A stretch of 64,000 nt of DNA from Campylobacter concisus (GTDB taxonomy: Bacteria; Campylobacterota; Campylobacteria; Campylobacterales; Campylobacteraceae), in NCBI RefSeq assembly GCF_002092855.1, contig NZ_LVLC01000001.1, positions 496,001 through 560,000 of the forward strand. Direction: 5' to 3'. Of the stretch, positions 47,027 to 56,157 are shown one piece after another. A program made the position numbers and the translations under genes. Numbering within the stretch: the stretch's first letter is position 1; each line of letters opens with the position of its first letter. The notes under the pieces were generated by a model that saw nothing but the letters and a program-made list of their open reading frames with translations, was not told the origin of the DNA and ran no database searches.

Positions 47027-47719
47027 TTGGACTTTCTACTAAACGGATTCTTAGAGGCCTTTAGGCTGCTTTTTAGCGGCGATGAGGAAACGTATTCGGC
47101 GATCAGGGCGACGCTTTACACTTCGAGCATTTCGATATTTTTTGCGATTTTAGTCGGCTTTCCGCTCGGATTTACGCTGGGATTTTACGATTTTCACGGA
47201 CGGCGAGTATTACGATTGCTTAGCGATACGGCGCTTGCGATGCCGACAGTTGCGATTGGGCTTATTTTGTATGCCTTTATCACGCGAAACGGCCCATTTG
47301 GCGAGTTTGGGCTGCTTTTTACGCTAAAGGCCGTGATGCTGGGGCAGTTTGTGCTAGCACTACCTATCATCATCTCGCTAAGCGCTAGCGTCGTGGAAAA
47401 CATGGACAAAAAGCACTATCTAACCATCCTAAATTTACGTCTGAGCGCGCCTAGGCTCGTTGGCTGCGTGCTTTACGAGCTAAGATACGCTTTGATGGTG
47501 GTCGTAGCGACGGCGTACGGGCGCATAGTAGCCGAAGTCGGCGTGGCGATGATGATCGGCGGAAATATCAAATACTTCACCCGCACGATCACGACTGCAG
47601 TGTCGCTGGAGACGAACAAAGGCGAGTTTGCCATGGGTATCGCGCTGGCTTTGGTGCTCATCTTTATCGCGTTTGCCGTAAATTTGGCGATACACGCGCT
47701 AAAAAGGCTTGACCGATGA
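47027..47719 (+). CDS. tupB: Tungstate ABC transporter permease
   Basis: TupB (230 residues) is the membrane channel of the tungstate importer, with about five or six transmembrane segments and the ABC permease EAA-type loop (LRLSAPRLVGCVLYELRYALM...YGRIVAEVGVAMMIGGN). No ATG fits; the TTG at 47027, preceded by CGGAGA, is taken as the start. It is divergent from tupA; tupC follows after 84 bases, so the three parts of the transporter are split between two transcripts. Confidence 0.9.
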   Translation: MDFLLNGFLEAFRLLFSGDEETYSAIRATLYTSSISIFFAILVGFPLGFTLGFYDFHGRRVLRLLSDTALAMPTVAIGLILYAFITRNGPFGEFGLLFTLKAVMLGQFVLALPIIISLSASVVENMDKKHYLTILNLRLSAPRLVGCVLYELRYALMVVVATAYGRIVAEVGVAMMIGGNIKYFTRTITTAVSLETNKGEFAMGIALALVLIFIAFAVNLAIHALKRLDR

Positions 47720-47803
47720 AATTTGACAAATTTGAAAAATTTACGCTCGCAAAAAGCGCGCTAGGCGCGTCAAACTTGAGTCTTTTCGTAAATTTAACGA
47801 GAA

Positions 47804-48766
47804 ATGCGCAAAGTGATAAACGTTAGAAATTTACGCCTAAACTACGGAGCGAGCGAGATTTTAAACATCCCGCGCCTTGATATCGACGTTAGCAAAATCA
47901 CCGCGCTAACTGGTAGCAACGGCAGCGGCAAAAGCACGCTGATGCGAGTGATGTCGTTTTTGCAAAAGCCCACTAGCGGCGAAGTGCGGCTGTGGGGGAG
48001 CAGCGTGCCGAGTCTAAATTTGCTGCGCGACGTTAGCGTTTTGTTGCCGGAACCCGCGCTTTTAAAACGCTCCGTGAGGGAAAATTTTAGAGCCATTTTA
48101 AAAAGCCGCGGAGTGCTGGCGGAATTTGAGCAAAGGGCGAGCGAGGCGTTAAATTTGGTCGGACTTGACGAGAGCTTTTTAAACAAGCGCCACTTTGAGC
48201 TTAGCTCGGGACAGACGCAGCGCGTTAGCTTTGCGTTAAATTTGGCGCTCAGATCGCGGCTTTATCTACTCGACGAGCCGACAAATAGCGTGGACGTTGG
48301 CACCTCAAAGCTGTTTGGCAAGGCGGTACTTTATATGCGGCAAAGATACGGCTGCGGCTTTGTGATCGCTAGCCACGACGACAAATGGCTAAGCGCGGTC
48401 GCCGAAGAAAACGTCTTTTTACACAAAGGTCGCGTGTGCGAATTTGAGTACAAAAATATTTTCGACGCGCGGGACGGGGTTTTAAAATTTGACGAAAACG
48501 CAAGCGTAAATTTGCCGCAAAATTTACGTAACGCCGTAAAGATCGCCGTAAATCCAAGCAAAATAACGCTAAGCAAAACGCCGATAGATGGGTATTTGGG
48601 CGGCATCTTGCACTCGGTTTCGCTCTATCTTGGCAAAGAGCTTTTGGTAAAAATCAAAATCGGCGACTTTTTGATAAAAACCCTGGCGCCTAATTCGCAA
48701 AATTTTAATGTCGGCGAGAGGATTTATTTTAAATTTGACGAAGGAGCGTTTTTGGGGCTTGAGTGA
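47804..48766 (+). CDS. tupC: Tungstate ABC transporter ATP-binding protein
   Basis: TupC (320 residues) powers tungstate import. Walker A is GSNGSGKST (near residue 37), the signature is LSSGQTQR in place of LSGGQ, and Walker B is LYLLDEPTNSVD. The C-terminal part (about 250-320; INPSKITLSKTP...GGILHSVSLYLGKELLVKIKIG) resembles a small TOBE/MOP oxyanion-binding domain, which could let intracellular tungstate or molybdate adjust transport. It follows tupB on the same strand. Confidence 0.9.
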   Translation: MRKVINVRNLRLNYGASEILNIPRLDIDVSKITALTGSNGSGKSTLMRVMSFLQKPTSGEVRLWGSSVPSLNLLRDVSVLLPEPALLKRSVRENFRAILKSRGVLAEFEQRASEALNLVGLDESFLNKRHFELSSGQTQRVSFALNLALRSRLYLLDEPTNSVDVGTSKLFGKAVLYMRQRYGCGFVIASHDDKWLSAVAEENVFLHKGRVCEFEYKNIFDARDGVLKFDENASVNLPQNLRNAVKIAVNPSKITLSKTPIDGYLGGILHSVSLYLGKELLVKIKIGDFLIKTLAPNSQNFNVGERIYFKFDEGAFLGLE

Positions 48767-49067
48767 GCCCCGAAATTTTGCAAATTTCGCTCCTGATTTT
48801 AAATTTAGGCTCGTTTAACGCCCGTTAAAATAGCCTAGTTAAAAGTAAATATCAAAATGAAGCGTAAATGCAATATATATGCTGAAATTTCATATTTATT
48901 TTACCTCCTAAAATTCGCCGTAAGCAATATGCAACTAAGGCATATTTAAGCATATATTAATTTTTTTGATTTATTTTTTTTTAAGTATAAGAAATAAGCC
49001 AAAAAGTAGTATAGTTTCACAATCGAGAAAAATCTCAAAAAATAGACAAAAATGATAAAGGAAGGCG
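48767..49067. promoter_or_regulatory. Regulatory region of the fdhA operon with two TATGC-type operators
   Basis: This 301-base gap separates tupC from the chaperone gene. It carries two inverted repeats in the same form as those at fdhD and tup: TATGC-tgaaatt-TCATA (48878-48894, one mismatch) and TATGC-aactaag-GCATA (48928-48944, exact; arms extend to 7 bp), and a further GCATA half-site at 48950. A T-rich stretch and TAGTATAGTTT near 49005-49017 may contain the promoter. Confidence 0.55.
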
Positions 49068-49793
49068 ATGACTAGCAAGGGCGAATTTGCGGCGGGACGT
49101 GGGCTTTACTACTCGCTATTTTCGCGTTTTTTCGTTTTTAGCCAAGAAGCCGATAGATTTAGCGGCGTAAACGCGATGTTAGGCCTTGCCTCGGCGCACG
49201 CTCTAAACGAGGAATCGGCCGCCGCGATAATGCGCATACAGGTAAAATTCGACGAGAAAAATTCGCAAAATTTAGCGGATGAATTCGATGAAATTTTCCA
49301 CGCTCTACCAAGTCCGCTCAGAAACTCGCTATCCTACTACGACGAGGGCTACGAGGTCGGACACGCCTGCGCAAAAGTGCGTAAAATTTTAGCCCGCACA
49401 GACATTAGGCGCGACGAGGCTAAATTTAAAGAAAACGAAGACAACGTGGGTTTCGTGTTTGCGCTAATGAGCGAATTTATCGCGAGAGAGAGCGAGCTGG
49501 AGCTATACGGCGAGCTTGAGGAGCAGCTCTTTAAAGAGATCATAAATCCAAACATCGACGAGTTTATAGAGAATCTTTTTAATCACAAAAGCAGCGAAAT
49601 TTACAAAGACGTAGCGGTACTTCTGCAAGGATTTATAGAGTTTGAACGCGTAGTTTTAAGCGCGCCGCGTCCTATAAATCAAGGTAAAAACAAAAAGACC
49701 TTGGACGGAGTTTCAAGATCCGAGGCCATAAGAAGGCAAAAAAACCGAGTGAGAAAGCTAAAAGCTATGGAGGAAGAAAATGCAAAAAAATAG
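49068..49793 (+). CDS. TorD/DmsD-like formate dehydrogenase maturation chaperone
   Basis: A 241-residue, all-helical cytoplasmic protein of the TorD family, placed in front of fdhA as in C. jejuni. TorD-type chaperones bind the Tat signal of molybdoenzymes and hold the apoprotein for cofactor insertion. The core ESLSYYDEGYEVGHACAKVRK and the acidic DEAKFKENEDNVGFVFALMSEF segment fit; a charged C-terminal tail follows. RBS AAAGGAAGG precedes the ATG. It overlaps the small Tat-protein gene by 14 bases. Confidence 0.83.
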   Translation: MTSKGEFAAGRGLYYSLFSRFFVFSQEADRFSGVNAMLGLASAHALNEESAAAIMRIQVKFDEKNSQNLADEFDEIFHALPSPLRNSLSYYDEGYEVGHACAKVRKILARTDIRRDEAKFKENEDNVGFVFALMSEFIARESELELYGELEEQLFKEIINPNIDEFIENLFNHKSSEIYKDVAVLLQGFIEFERVVLSAPRPINQGKNKKTLDGVSRSEAIRRQKNRVRKLKAMEEENAKK

Positions 49794-49956
49794 GCGAGAA
49801 TTTTTAAAAAAGGCGGGGCTAGTCGGCGCGGCAGCGGCTACGGCCGGAGTAGCGACGGCAGCGGCGTCAAACCTAAAATACGGTAAAAGCAAAAAGACCG
49901 AAGTGCTTTATAAAAGAAGCAAAAACTGGGATCTATACTACGAACAAGCGAAATAA
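49780..49956 (+). CDS. Small twin-arginine signal protein of the formate dehydrogenase operon
   Basis: A 58-residue protein: a twin-arginine motif (NRREFLKK, residues 4-11), an alanine-rich hydrophobic helix (about 13-30) and a short basic tail ending in YKRSKNWDLYYEQAK. It is too short for usual gene finders. A gene of this kind lies at the same place ahead of fdhA in C. jejuni (from memory). Its ATG overlaps the end of the chaperone gene and fdhA follows after 22 bases. It may be a membrane-anchored partner or anchor of FdhAB; the function is not established. Confidence 0.8.
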   Translation: MQKNRREFLKKAGLVGAAAATAGVATAAASNLKYGKSKKTEVLYKRSKNWDLYYEQAK

Positions 49957-49978
49957 TAAAATTTAAGAAAGGATAAAT

Positions 49979-52813
49979 ATGTCTGAGGCAAATTTACGTC
50001 TTATGCCCCACTCAAACGCAGTCGGGCGAAGATCGTTTTTAAAAATGGCCGCGCTAGCAGGCGTAGCGGGCGGCATGAGCGGGCTGGCCGCTAGCGGCGT
50101 AACTAGAAGCGCCACAAAAGAAGAAATGGCAAATCCGTTTCCAAACTCTAAAATCGTAAAAACCGTTTGTACGGTTTGCTCCGTTGGATGCGGAGTGCGC
50201 GCCGAGGTAGAAAACGGCGTTTGGGTACGCCAAGAAGTAGCCCAAGATCACCCGGTAAGCGCGGGCGGCCACTGCTGTAAGGGCAGCGACGTCATCGATA
50301 TGGTGCGCTCTCACTGCCGCGTGAAATACCCGATGAAAAAAGTAGGCGGCAAATGGAAACGCATCAGCTACAAAGACGCGCTTGACGAGATCGGCGCCAA
50401 ACTAAAGGCGTATCGCGAGAAAAACCCTGAACAAGTGATGTTTCTAGGCTCTGCAAAAGACAGCAACGAGCAAAGCTACTACATCAGCAAATTTTCCGCG
50501 ATGTTTGGGACGAACAACCTAGATCACCAAGCTAGAATTTGACATAGCGCAACAGTCGCCGGTGTGGCGAATACGTGGGGTTATGGAGCTATGACTAATC
50601 ACCTTGGAGATATCCAAAACGCGAAGTCTATCTTTATAATCGGCGCAAATCCGGCTGTAAACCACCCGGTAGGATTTAGGCATTTTCTAAAAGCGAAAGA
50701 AAATAACGGCGCGAAGCTGATCGTGGTCGATCCAAGATACACGAGAACTGCGGCTAAGGCTGATTATTTCGCTCAAATTCGCCCAGGTACGGACATACCT
50801 TTTATGTATGGCATGATGAATCTCATCTTTGAAAACGGCTGGGAAGATAAGAAATTTATAGAAGACCGCACATACGGTATCGATGAGATCCGCAAAGAGG
50901 CTGCAAAATGGACGCCTGAAGTGGTAGAAGACGTAACCGGAGTACCGGCTGCGACGCTAAAAGAGATAACCGAAGTTTTTGCAAAAAACCGCCCTGGTTC
51001 GGTCGTTTGGGCGATGGGTCTAACTCAGCACACCATAGGTAGCTCAAACACTCGTATCGCTCCGATCCTGCAACTAGTACTAGGAAATATGGGCGTATCA
51101 GGCGGCGGCTGCAACATCCTGCGCGGTCACGACAACGTCCAAGGCGCTAGCGATATGGCAAACGCGCCCGATAGCTTGCCTGGATACTACGCTAAAAACG
51201 AAGCCACCTGGAAATACTTCGCTAAGATGTGGAAAGTAGACTACGAGTGGCTACAAGGAAATTTCGTAAAACCAGAGTGGATGTTTAAGCCGGGATTTAC
51301 CCTAGCTCGCTGGTGGGCTGGCGTACTTGACGGTAAAAACGGCAATGACCCGGTTGAAAACGCAGGCGATAGCCTAAAAGCGCTAATCGTCATCGGCAAC
51401 GGTATCACCTCGACAGCTCAACAAGTAAAAGTTCAAGAGGGTCTTGACGGCCTTGAGCTTTTGGTACTGCTTGATCCTTTTGTAAACGACGCCGGCGTTA
51501 TAACAAATAAAAAAGATGGCGTCTATCTACTGCCTGCGGCGACTCAGTTTGAGGGTAGCGGCACGGTCGTAGCCACAAACCGCAGCGGCCAGTGGAGAAG
51601 CCAGGTCGTAGAGCCTTTGTTTGAGAGTATGCCCGATCACGAAATTTTATTTGAGCTAGCAAAGAGAATAGGCTTTTACGACGAGCTAACTCGCACGATC
51701 AGAGACTCCGAGGGTAAGATCGAGTGGCCGGAGGCTGCTACTCGCGAGATCGCTAGCATCGTAAAAAGCATCGGCCTAACTGGCTGGACGCCGGAGCGTC
51801 TAAAACGCCATCAGGCTAACTGGGATAAATTTGACGAAAAAACGCTAATGGGCAAAGAGGGCACCGAGGTAGCGGGCGAATACTACGGCTTGCCGTGGCC
51901 TTGCTGGACGGAAAAACACCCTGGCAGTCCAAATTTATACGATATAAGTAGACCGGTAATGCAAGGCGGCATGGGCTTTAGAAACCGCTTCGGCCTAGAG
52001 CACAACGGCGTAAATCAGCTAGCCGCCGACGGTAGCGCGCCTGTAGGCGGCGCTCAAAGCGGCGGATATCCGGAGATCAAAAAAGATAACATCGAAAAGA
52101 TACTAGGCATCAAGCTAACGGATGAAGAGCGCGAAAAAATGGGCGCTACTTGGGCCACGGACGGTAGCGGTATAATCGCAGAAAAATGTATGGAAAAGGG
52201 TATTGCACCGTACGGCAACGCAAGAGCTAGAGCGGTAGTTTGGACCTTCGTCGATCAGATACCGCAGCACAGAGAGCCGCTACATACGCCTCGCCAAGAC
52301 CTTGCGCAGAAGTATCCGAGCTTTGAGGATAAGCCGAATCACTACCGCGTATTTACGAAATACAAGAGCTTGCAGCTAAGTAAGGACTTCTCGAAAGAAT
52401 TCCCGATAAATTTGACTACGGGACGCCTTGTAAACTTTAGCGGCGCGGGTATGGAGACACGCGCTAGTATGTATCTATCGCGTATCACGCCTGAGATGTT
52501 TGCGGATATCCATCCTGAGCTTGCGGCTAAACACGGCATTAAAAACTGGGATTTCGTATGGATTCATTCGCCTGAAGGCACGAAAATCAAGGTACGAGCT
52601 AGAGTCGTACCGTCGGTCAAACTAGATACTATATTCTTGCCGTTTCACTGGGCTGGATACATGCAAGGCATCGATATGACTGGTAATTTCCCAGAAGGCA
52701 CCAAGCCTTATGCGGTAGGCGAGAGCGCAAATACCGTCGCTAACTACGGCTACGATATAGTCACTCAAATACCTGAAACCAAAAGCGGTCTATGCCGCAT
52801 AGAAAAGGCGTAA
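49979..52813 (+). CDS. fdhA: Formate dehydrogenase catalytic subunit, selenocysteine-containing, Tat-exported
   Basis: Periplasmic Mo/W-bis-MGD formate dehydrogenase of 944 residues, read through an in-frame TGA at 50540-50542 as selenocysteine 188. The context DHQARI-U-HSATVAG is the family active site, and the frame is open on both sides with continuous homology. A Tat signal (GRRSFLKMAALAG, residues 16-28) leads to a [4Fe-4S] site (C64, C67, C71 and C99 or C100). A SECIS-like hairpin follows the TGA. It oxidises formate to CO2, passing electrons to FdhB. A conventional gene caller would show two pieces, 49979-50542 and 50564-52813. Confidence 0.93.
50556..50570 (+). promoter_or_regulatory. 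SECIS-like hairpin for selenocysteine insertion in fdhA
   Basis: Stem TCGCC/GGCGA with loop GGTGT starts 13 bases after the TGA codon. Bacterial SECIS elements place a GU-containing apical loop about 15-35 bases behind UGA, as here. The loop holds GGU and GU as in E. coli fdhF. Confidence 0.7.
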
Positions 52814-52814
52814 A

Positions 52815-53456
52815 ATGAGCGAATTTAACGATAACAATAGACTTAAATTTTACTGCGACGACGATAGATGTATCGACTGTAACGGCTGTGCGGTAGCTTG
52901 CGACGAGGCTCACGAGCTGCCTCTTGGCATTCGCCGCCGCCGCGTCATCACGCTAAACGAAGGCGTACCAGGTAAGGAAATTTCAACCTCGATAGCCTGC
53001 ATGCACTGCGAGGACGCGCCGTGCTCGCTGGTTTGCCCGGTTGATTGCTTTTATATCAGGAGCGATGGTATCGTACTACACGACAAAGATATCTGTATCG
53101 GCTGCGGATACTGTCTATACGCGTGTCCGTTCGGTGCGCCTCAGTTCCCGCGCGAGGGAGTTTTTGGCGCCAAAGGTTCGATGGATAAGTGCACGATGTG
53201 CGCAGGCGGTCCGCTACCGACGAATAGCGAAGCCGAGCGCGAAGAGTACGGCCAGGATAGAATTTCCGAAGGCAAAGTGCCGGTTTGTGCGGCGATGTGC
53301 TCGACAAAGGCGCTGCTAGTAGGCGAATCTGCAATGATAGAAAAAATCTACGGCGATAGAGTCAAGGCTCGCGGCTACGGCTTTAAAGACCTAAAACAAA
53401 CTCTGACCTGGAAGCTCGCCTACTATGCTGGCGATAGGCTTAAAATAAAATCTTAA
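52815..53456 (+). CDS. fdhB: Formate dehydrogenase iron-sulfur subunit
   Basis: FdhB (213 residues) carries four [4Fe-4S] sites that take electrons from FdhA: cysteine groups CDDDRCIDCNGCAVAC, CMHCEDAPCSLVC, CIGCGYCLYAC and CTMC...CAAMCSTKA. Unlike E. coli FdnH it has no C-terminal membrane helix (it ends YAGDRLKIKS). It starts one base after the fdhA stop. No gene for the cytochrome b subunit FdhC follows here, although C. jejuni has it next in the operon. Confidence 0.93.
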   Translation: MSEFNDNNRLKFYCDDDRCIDCNGCAVACDEAHELPLGIRRRRVITLNEGVPGKEISTSIACMHCEDAPCSLVCPVDCFYIRSDGIVLHDKDICIGCGYCLYACPFGAPQFPREGVFGAKGSMDKCTMCAGGPLPTNSEAEREEYGQDRISEGKVPVCAAMCSTKALLVGESAMIEKIYGDRVKARGYGFKDLKQTLTWKLAYYAGDRLKIKS

Positions 53457-53500
53457 AATTTAGCTCGCTCTTGCCGAGATTGCGGGAGCGAGCAATCTCA

Positions 53501-53535
53501 TCAAATTTGACGCGGTTTGTCTGCGTCAAATTTGA
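53501..53535. terminator. Strong hairpin after fdhB
   Basis: A perfect 13-bp stem TCAAATTTGACGC/GCGTCAAATTTGA with a nine-base loop, 45 bases past the fdhB stop. A smaller stem GCTCGCTC/GAGCGAGC spans 53463-53493 just before it. These probably end the fdhA operon. Confidence 0.6.
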
Positions 53536-53631
53536 CTCACGCTTCTTTGATTTCATTAAATTTTACATGGGTAGTTCGTCAAATTTGAATGCGGGTAAAT
53601 TTAAAATAAAAATGGATAAATTTAAGTAGAA

Positions 53632-53649
53632 AGGGCGGTCTCCCGCCCT
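53632..53649 (-). terminator. Terminator downstream of the fdhF-like gene
   Basis: GC-rich stem AGGGCGG/CCGCCCT with a four-base loop, immediately after the stop of the minus-strand formate dehydrogenase gene. Confidence 0.65.
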
Positions 53650-53653
53650 AAAT

Positions 53654-55897
53654 TTACGCTCTAATAGGAGACAAATACGGATTTGCCGAGTGCATCGACA
53701 TCTCGTTTTGCTCTCTAAATTTGATAAATTCCTCTTCGCTTAGACGCCTGATGTTTGCTATCGTCATCTTTAGCGGCGTGATGCCTGAGAGCGGATCGGG
53801 ATCGCCGGCGTTTGCTAGCTCGTTACCGTCGGCCTCGCTGTAGTGGAAGGTCGTAAATATCGTGCCTTCTTTTAGATCCGGATTTACGCGCAGTTTTGCC
53901 GCGATCTGTCCGCGTTTGTTTTGCACGAGCGCGTAGCAGCCCTCCTCTAGCTCCCTCTCGCGAGCGATATCGGGGCTTACCTCGATGAGCGCGCCCTCGA
54001 TGCCAGCACCGTATTCAAGAGCCGGACACTCTCTAGTCATCGTGCCGGTGTGGTAGTGATAGACCTTGCGTCCGGTCGTAAATAGGCACGGATATACCTC
54101 ATCAGGCACCTCGCTAAGCGCGCCGCTACCGACTGGGTAGCCGTCCGGGATATTCATCTTGGCTCTAAATTCGGCCTCGGCCTTTGCGCGCTCCTCTTTA
54201 TCGTCTACGTAAAGCACCGGCGCGAAGCGGAATTTGCCGCCCGGCAGCATGGACTTGCGATCTGCGTAAAGCACCGGCGTGCCAGGGTGTTCCTCGTCTG
54301 GGCACGGCCAGCTGATACCGCCTAGCTTGCCTAGCCTATAATAGCTTATGCCGCCGAAAAATTTAGGCATGAGCTCCCTTAGCTCGTTCCAAATTTGCTC
54401 AGGGCTCGCAAAGTCAAATCCCTCTAGTCCCATGCGGTTTGCGATGTTGCAAACGACTTTCCAGTCAGGCTCCACGCCGCTAACGGGCTCGCTAGCCTTT
54501 CGCGTGCGTTGGACGCGGCGAGAGGTGTTGATAAACGTTCCGTCCTTTTCGCCCCAGCCAGCGGCAGGTAATACAACGTCGGCCTTGTGCGCGCTTTCTG
54601 TGAAAAACAAATCCTGCACTATAAAGCAGTCTAGATGATGCACGGCGTGGGCGAAGTGCTCGGTCCAAGGGTCGCTCATTACGGGGTTTTCGCCGTAGAC
54701 GTAGAGAACTTTTAGCTCGCCGCTATCCATTTTATCGGGTGCTTGCGTTAGCTTAAAGCCCGGAACCGGATTTAGCTCAAAGTGCCATACTTTGCGCGCT
54801 TGCTCCTGCGCGTAAGGGCTATTTACCGCGCCGGCCGGGATTACGTTAGGCAGCGCGCCCATGTCGCATGCGCCTTGGACGTTGTTTTGACCGCGCAGTG
54901 GATTTACGCCCGCACCCTTTTTGCCTAAATTTCCCGTTAAAACGGCTAAATTTGATAGTGAAAAGACGTTTGACGTGCCGTCGCTAAACTGCGTGATACC
55001 CATCGTGTAGCAAATCGCCGCCGCGCCTGCTTTAGCATACATCCTAGCTGCCTCTATGATGAGCTCTTTTTTTATGCCGGTTTCGCGCTCGAAACGCTCA
55101 GGCGTAAAGTCCTTAACCGCTTCTTTTAGATATTCAAATCCCTCGGAGTACTTCTCGATAAATTCGCTATCTTGCAAATTTTCGGCGATGATTACGTGCA
55201 TCATCGTATTTAGCGTTTTGATATTCGCTCCGATCGGGATTTGCAAGAAAATATCGGCTTTTTTGGCCATATCGGTGCGCTTTGGATCTACGACGATCAT
55301 CTTTGCGCCGCGCTGAAGTCCGCGCTGCATCTGCATAGCGATGATCGGGTGGCACTCGCTTGTGTTGGTACCGATGAGTAAAAATACGTCCGTATCGGTC
55401 GCAAATTCGACTAAATCGTTCGTCATCGTTCCGTTTCCTAGCGTGCTGGCAAGACCTGCCACTGTAGGAGCGTGTCAAAGACGGGCGCAGTGATCGACGT
55501 TGTTACTGTCCTGGGCGCGGAAAAATTTCTGGAAAACGTAGTTATCTTCGTTATTTGAGCGCGCAGAGCTAAAGCCCATGATCGAGCTTGGGCCGTATTT
55601 TGCGACGGTGGATTTAAATTTATCCGCGAGGAAATCATAAACCTCCTCAAAACTCACTTCTTCAAGCTCTCCGTGCTTGTCGTAGACGCCGTTTAGCTTT
55701 CTCATCATCGGACGGCTTAAGCGTTTAGGAGAGTTTACGAACTCCCATCCGAACATTCCTTTTAGGCAAAGCTCGCCGTCGTTTACGTGGTGGTCTTTGC
55801 TAGGTTTGGCGTCTACGATTCTACCGTTTTGCACGATAAGATCGATGCCGCAGCCCGTACCGCAATATGGACAGGTAGTCTTTACGATCTCTTCCAT
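53654..55897 (-). CDS. fdhF: Second formate dehydrogenase, FdhF-like, selenocysteine-containing, cytoplasmic
   Basis: A 747-residue molybdopterin enzyme, read through TGA at 55475-55477 (minus strand) as selenocysteine 141 in DHCARL-U-HAPTVAG, close to E. coli FdhF (Sec140). The [4Fe-4S] site is C9, C12, C16 and C44. There is no Tat signal, so it acts in the cytoplasm. The frame is open on both sides of TGA and the homology continues. No formate hydrogenlyase, hydrogenase or ferredoxin gene accompanies it, so the electron partner is unknown. RBS AAAGGAG precedes the ATG. Conventional callers split it at 55462/55475. Confidence 0.92.
55447..55461 (-). promoter_or_regulatory. SECIS-like hairpin for selenocysteine insertion in fdhF
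   Basis: On the minus strand TGGCA-GGTCT-TGCCA starts 13 bases after the TGA. The loop GGTCT corresponds to the conserved loop of the E. coli fdhF SECIS. Confidence 0.8.
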
Positions 55898-56157
55898 TTT
55901 TGCTCCTTTCTAGTATTACTGAAAATTATGAGATTATTATACAACTGCAAATATAAATTTAGTTTTAAAATTAGTATATTTTTTTAAGAATTATTTAAGT
56001 AATATGTAAATTTAGAATATTCCTTTTTTGGCTAAATTTGCCTTTAAAATCGTATTTTGAAAGCAAAAATCACATATTAGTCATTTTGATAAAATTTGTC
56101 CTACCGGTACCCACTCTATAACAATCTATTAAAGATTTCTCGCTGCCGATAACTTGC

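Noticed and set aside
47716-47823. Short frame of 35 codons between tupB and tupC
   Set aside because: It has no family features and runs into the start of tupC; the ATG at 47804 gives the normal ABC ATPase N-terminus.
50540-50542. Nonsense mutation in fdhA
   Set aside because: The stop is TGA at the exact selenocysteine position with a SECIS-like hairpin behind it, and the second formate dehydrogenase in the window has the same arrangement.
53041-53334. Open frames on both strands inside fdhB
   Set aside because: Shadows of the G+C-richer fdhB gene in other frames.
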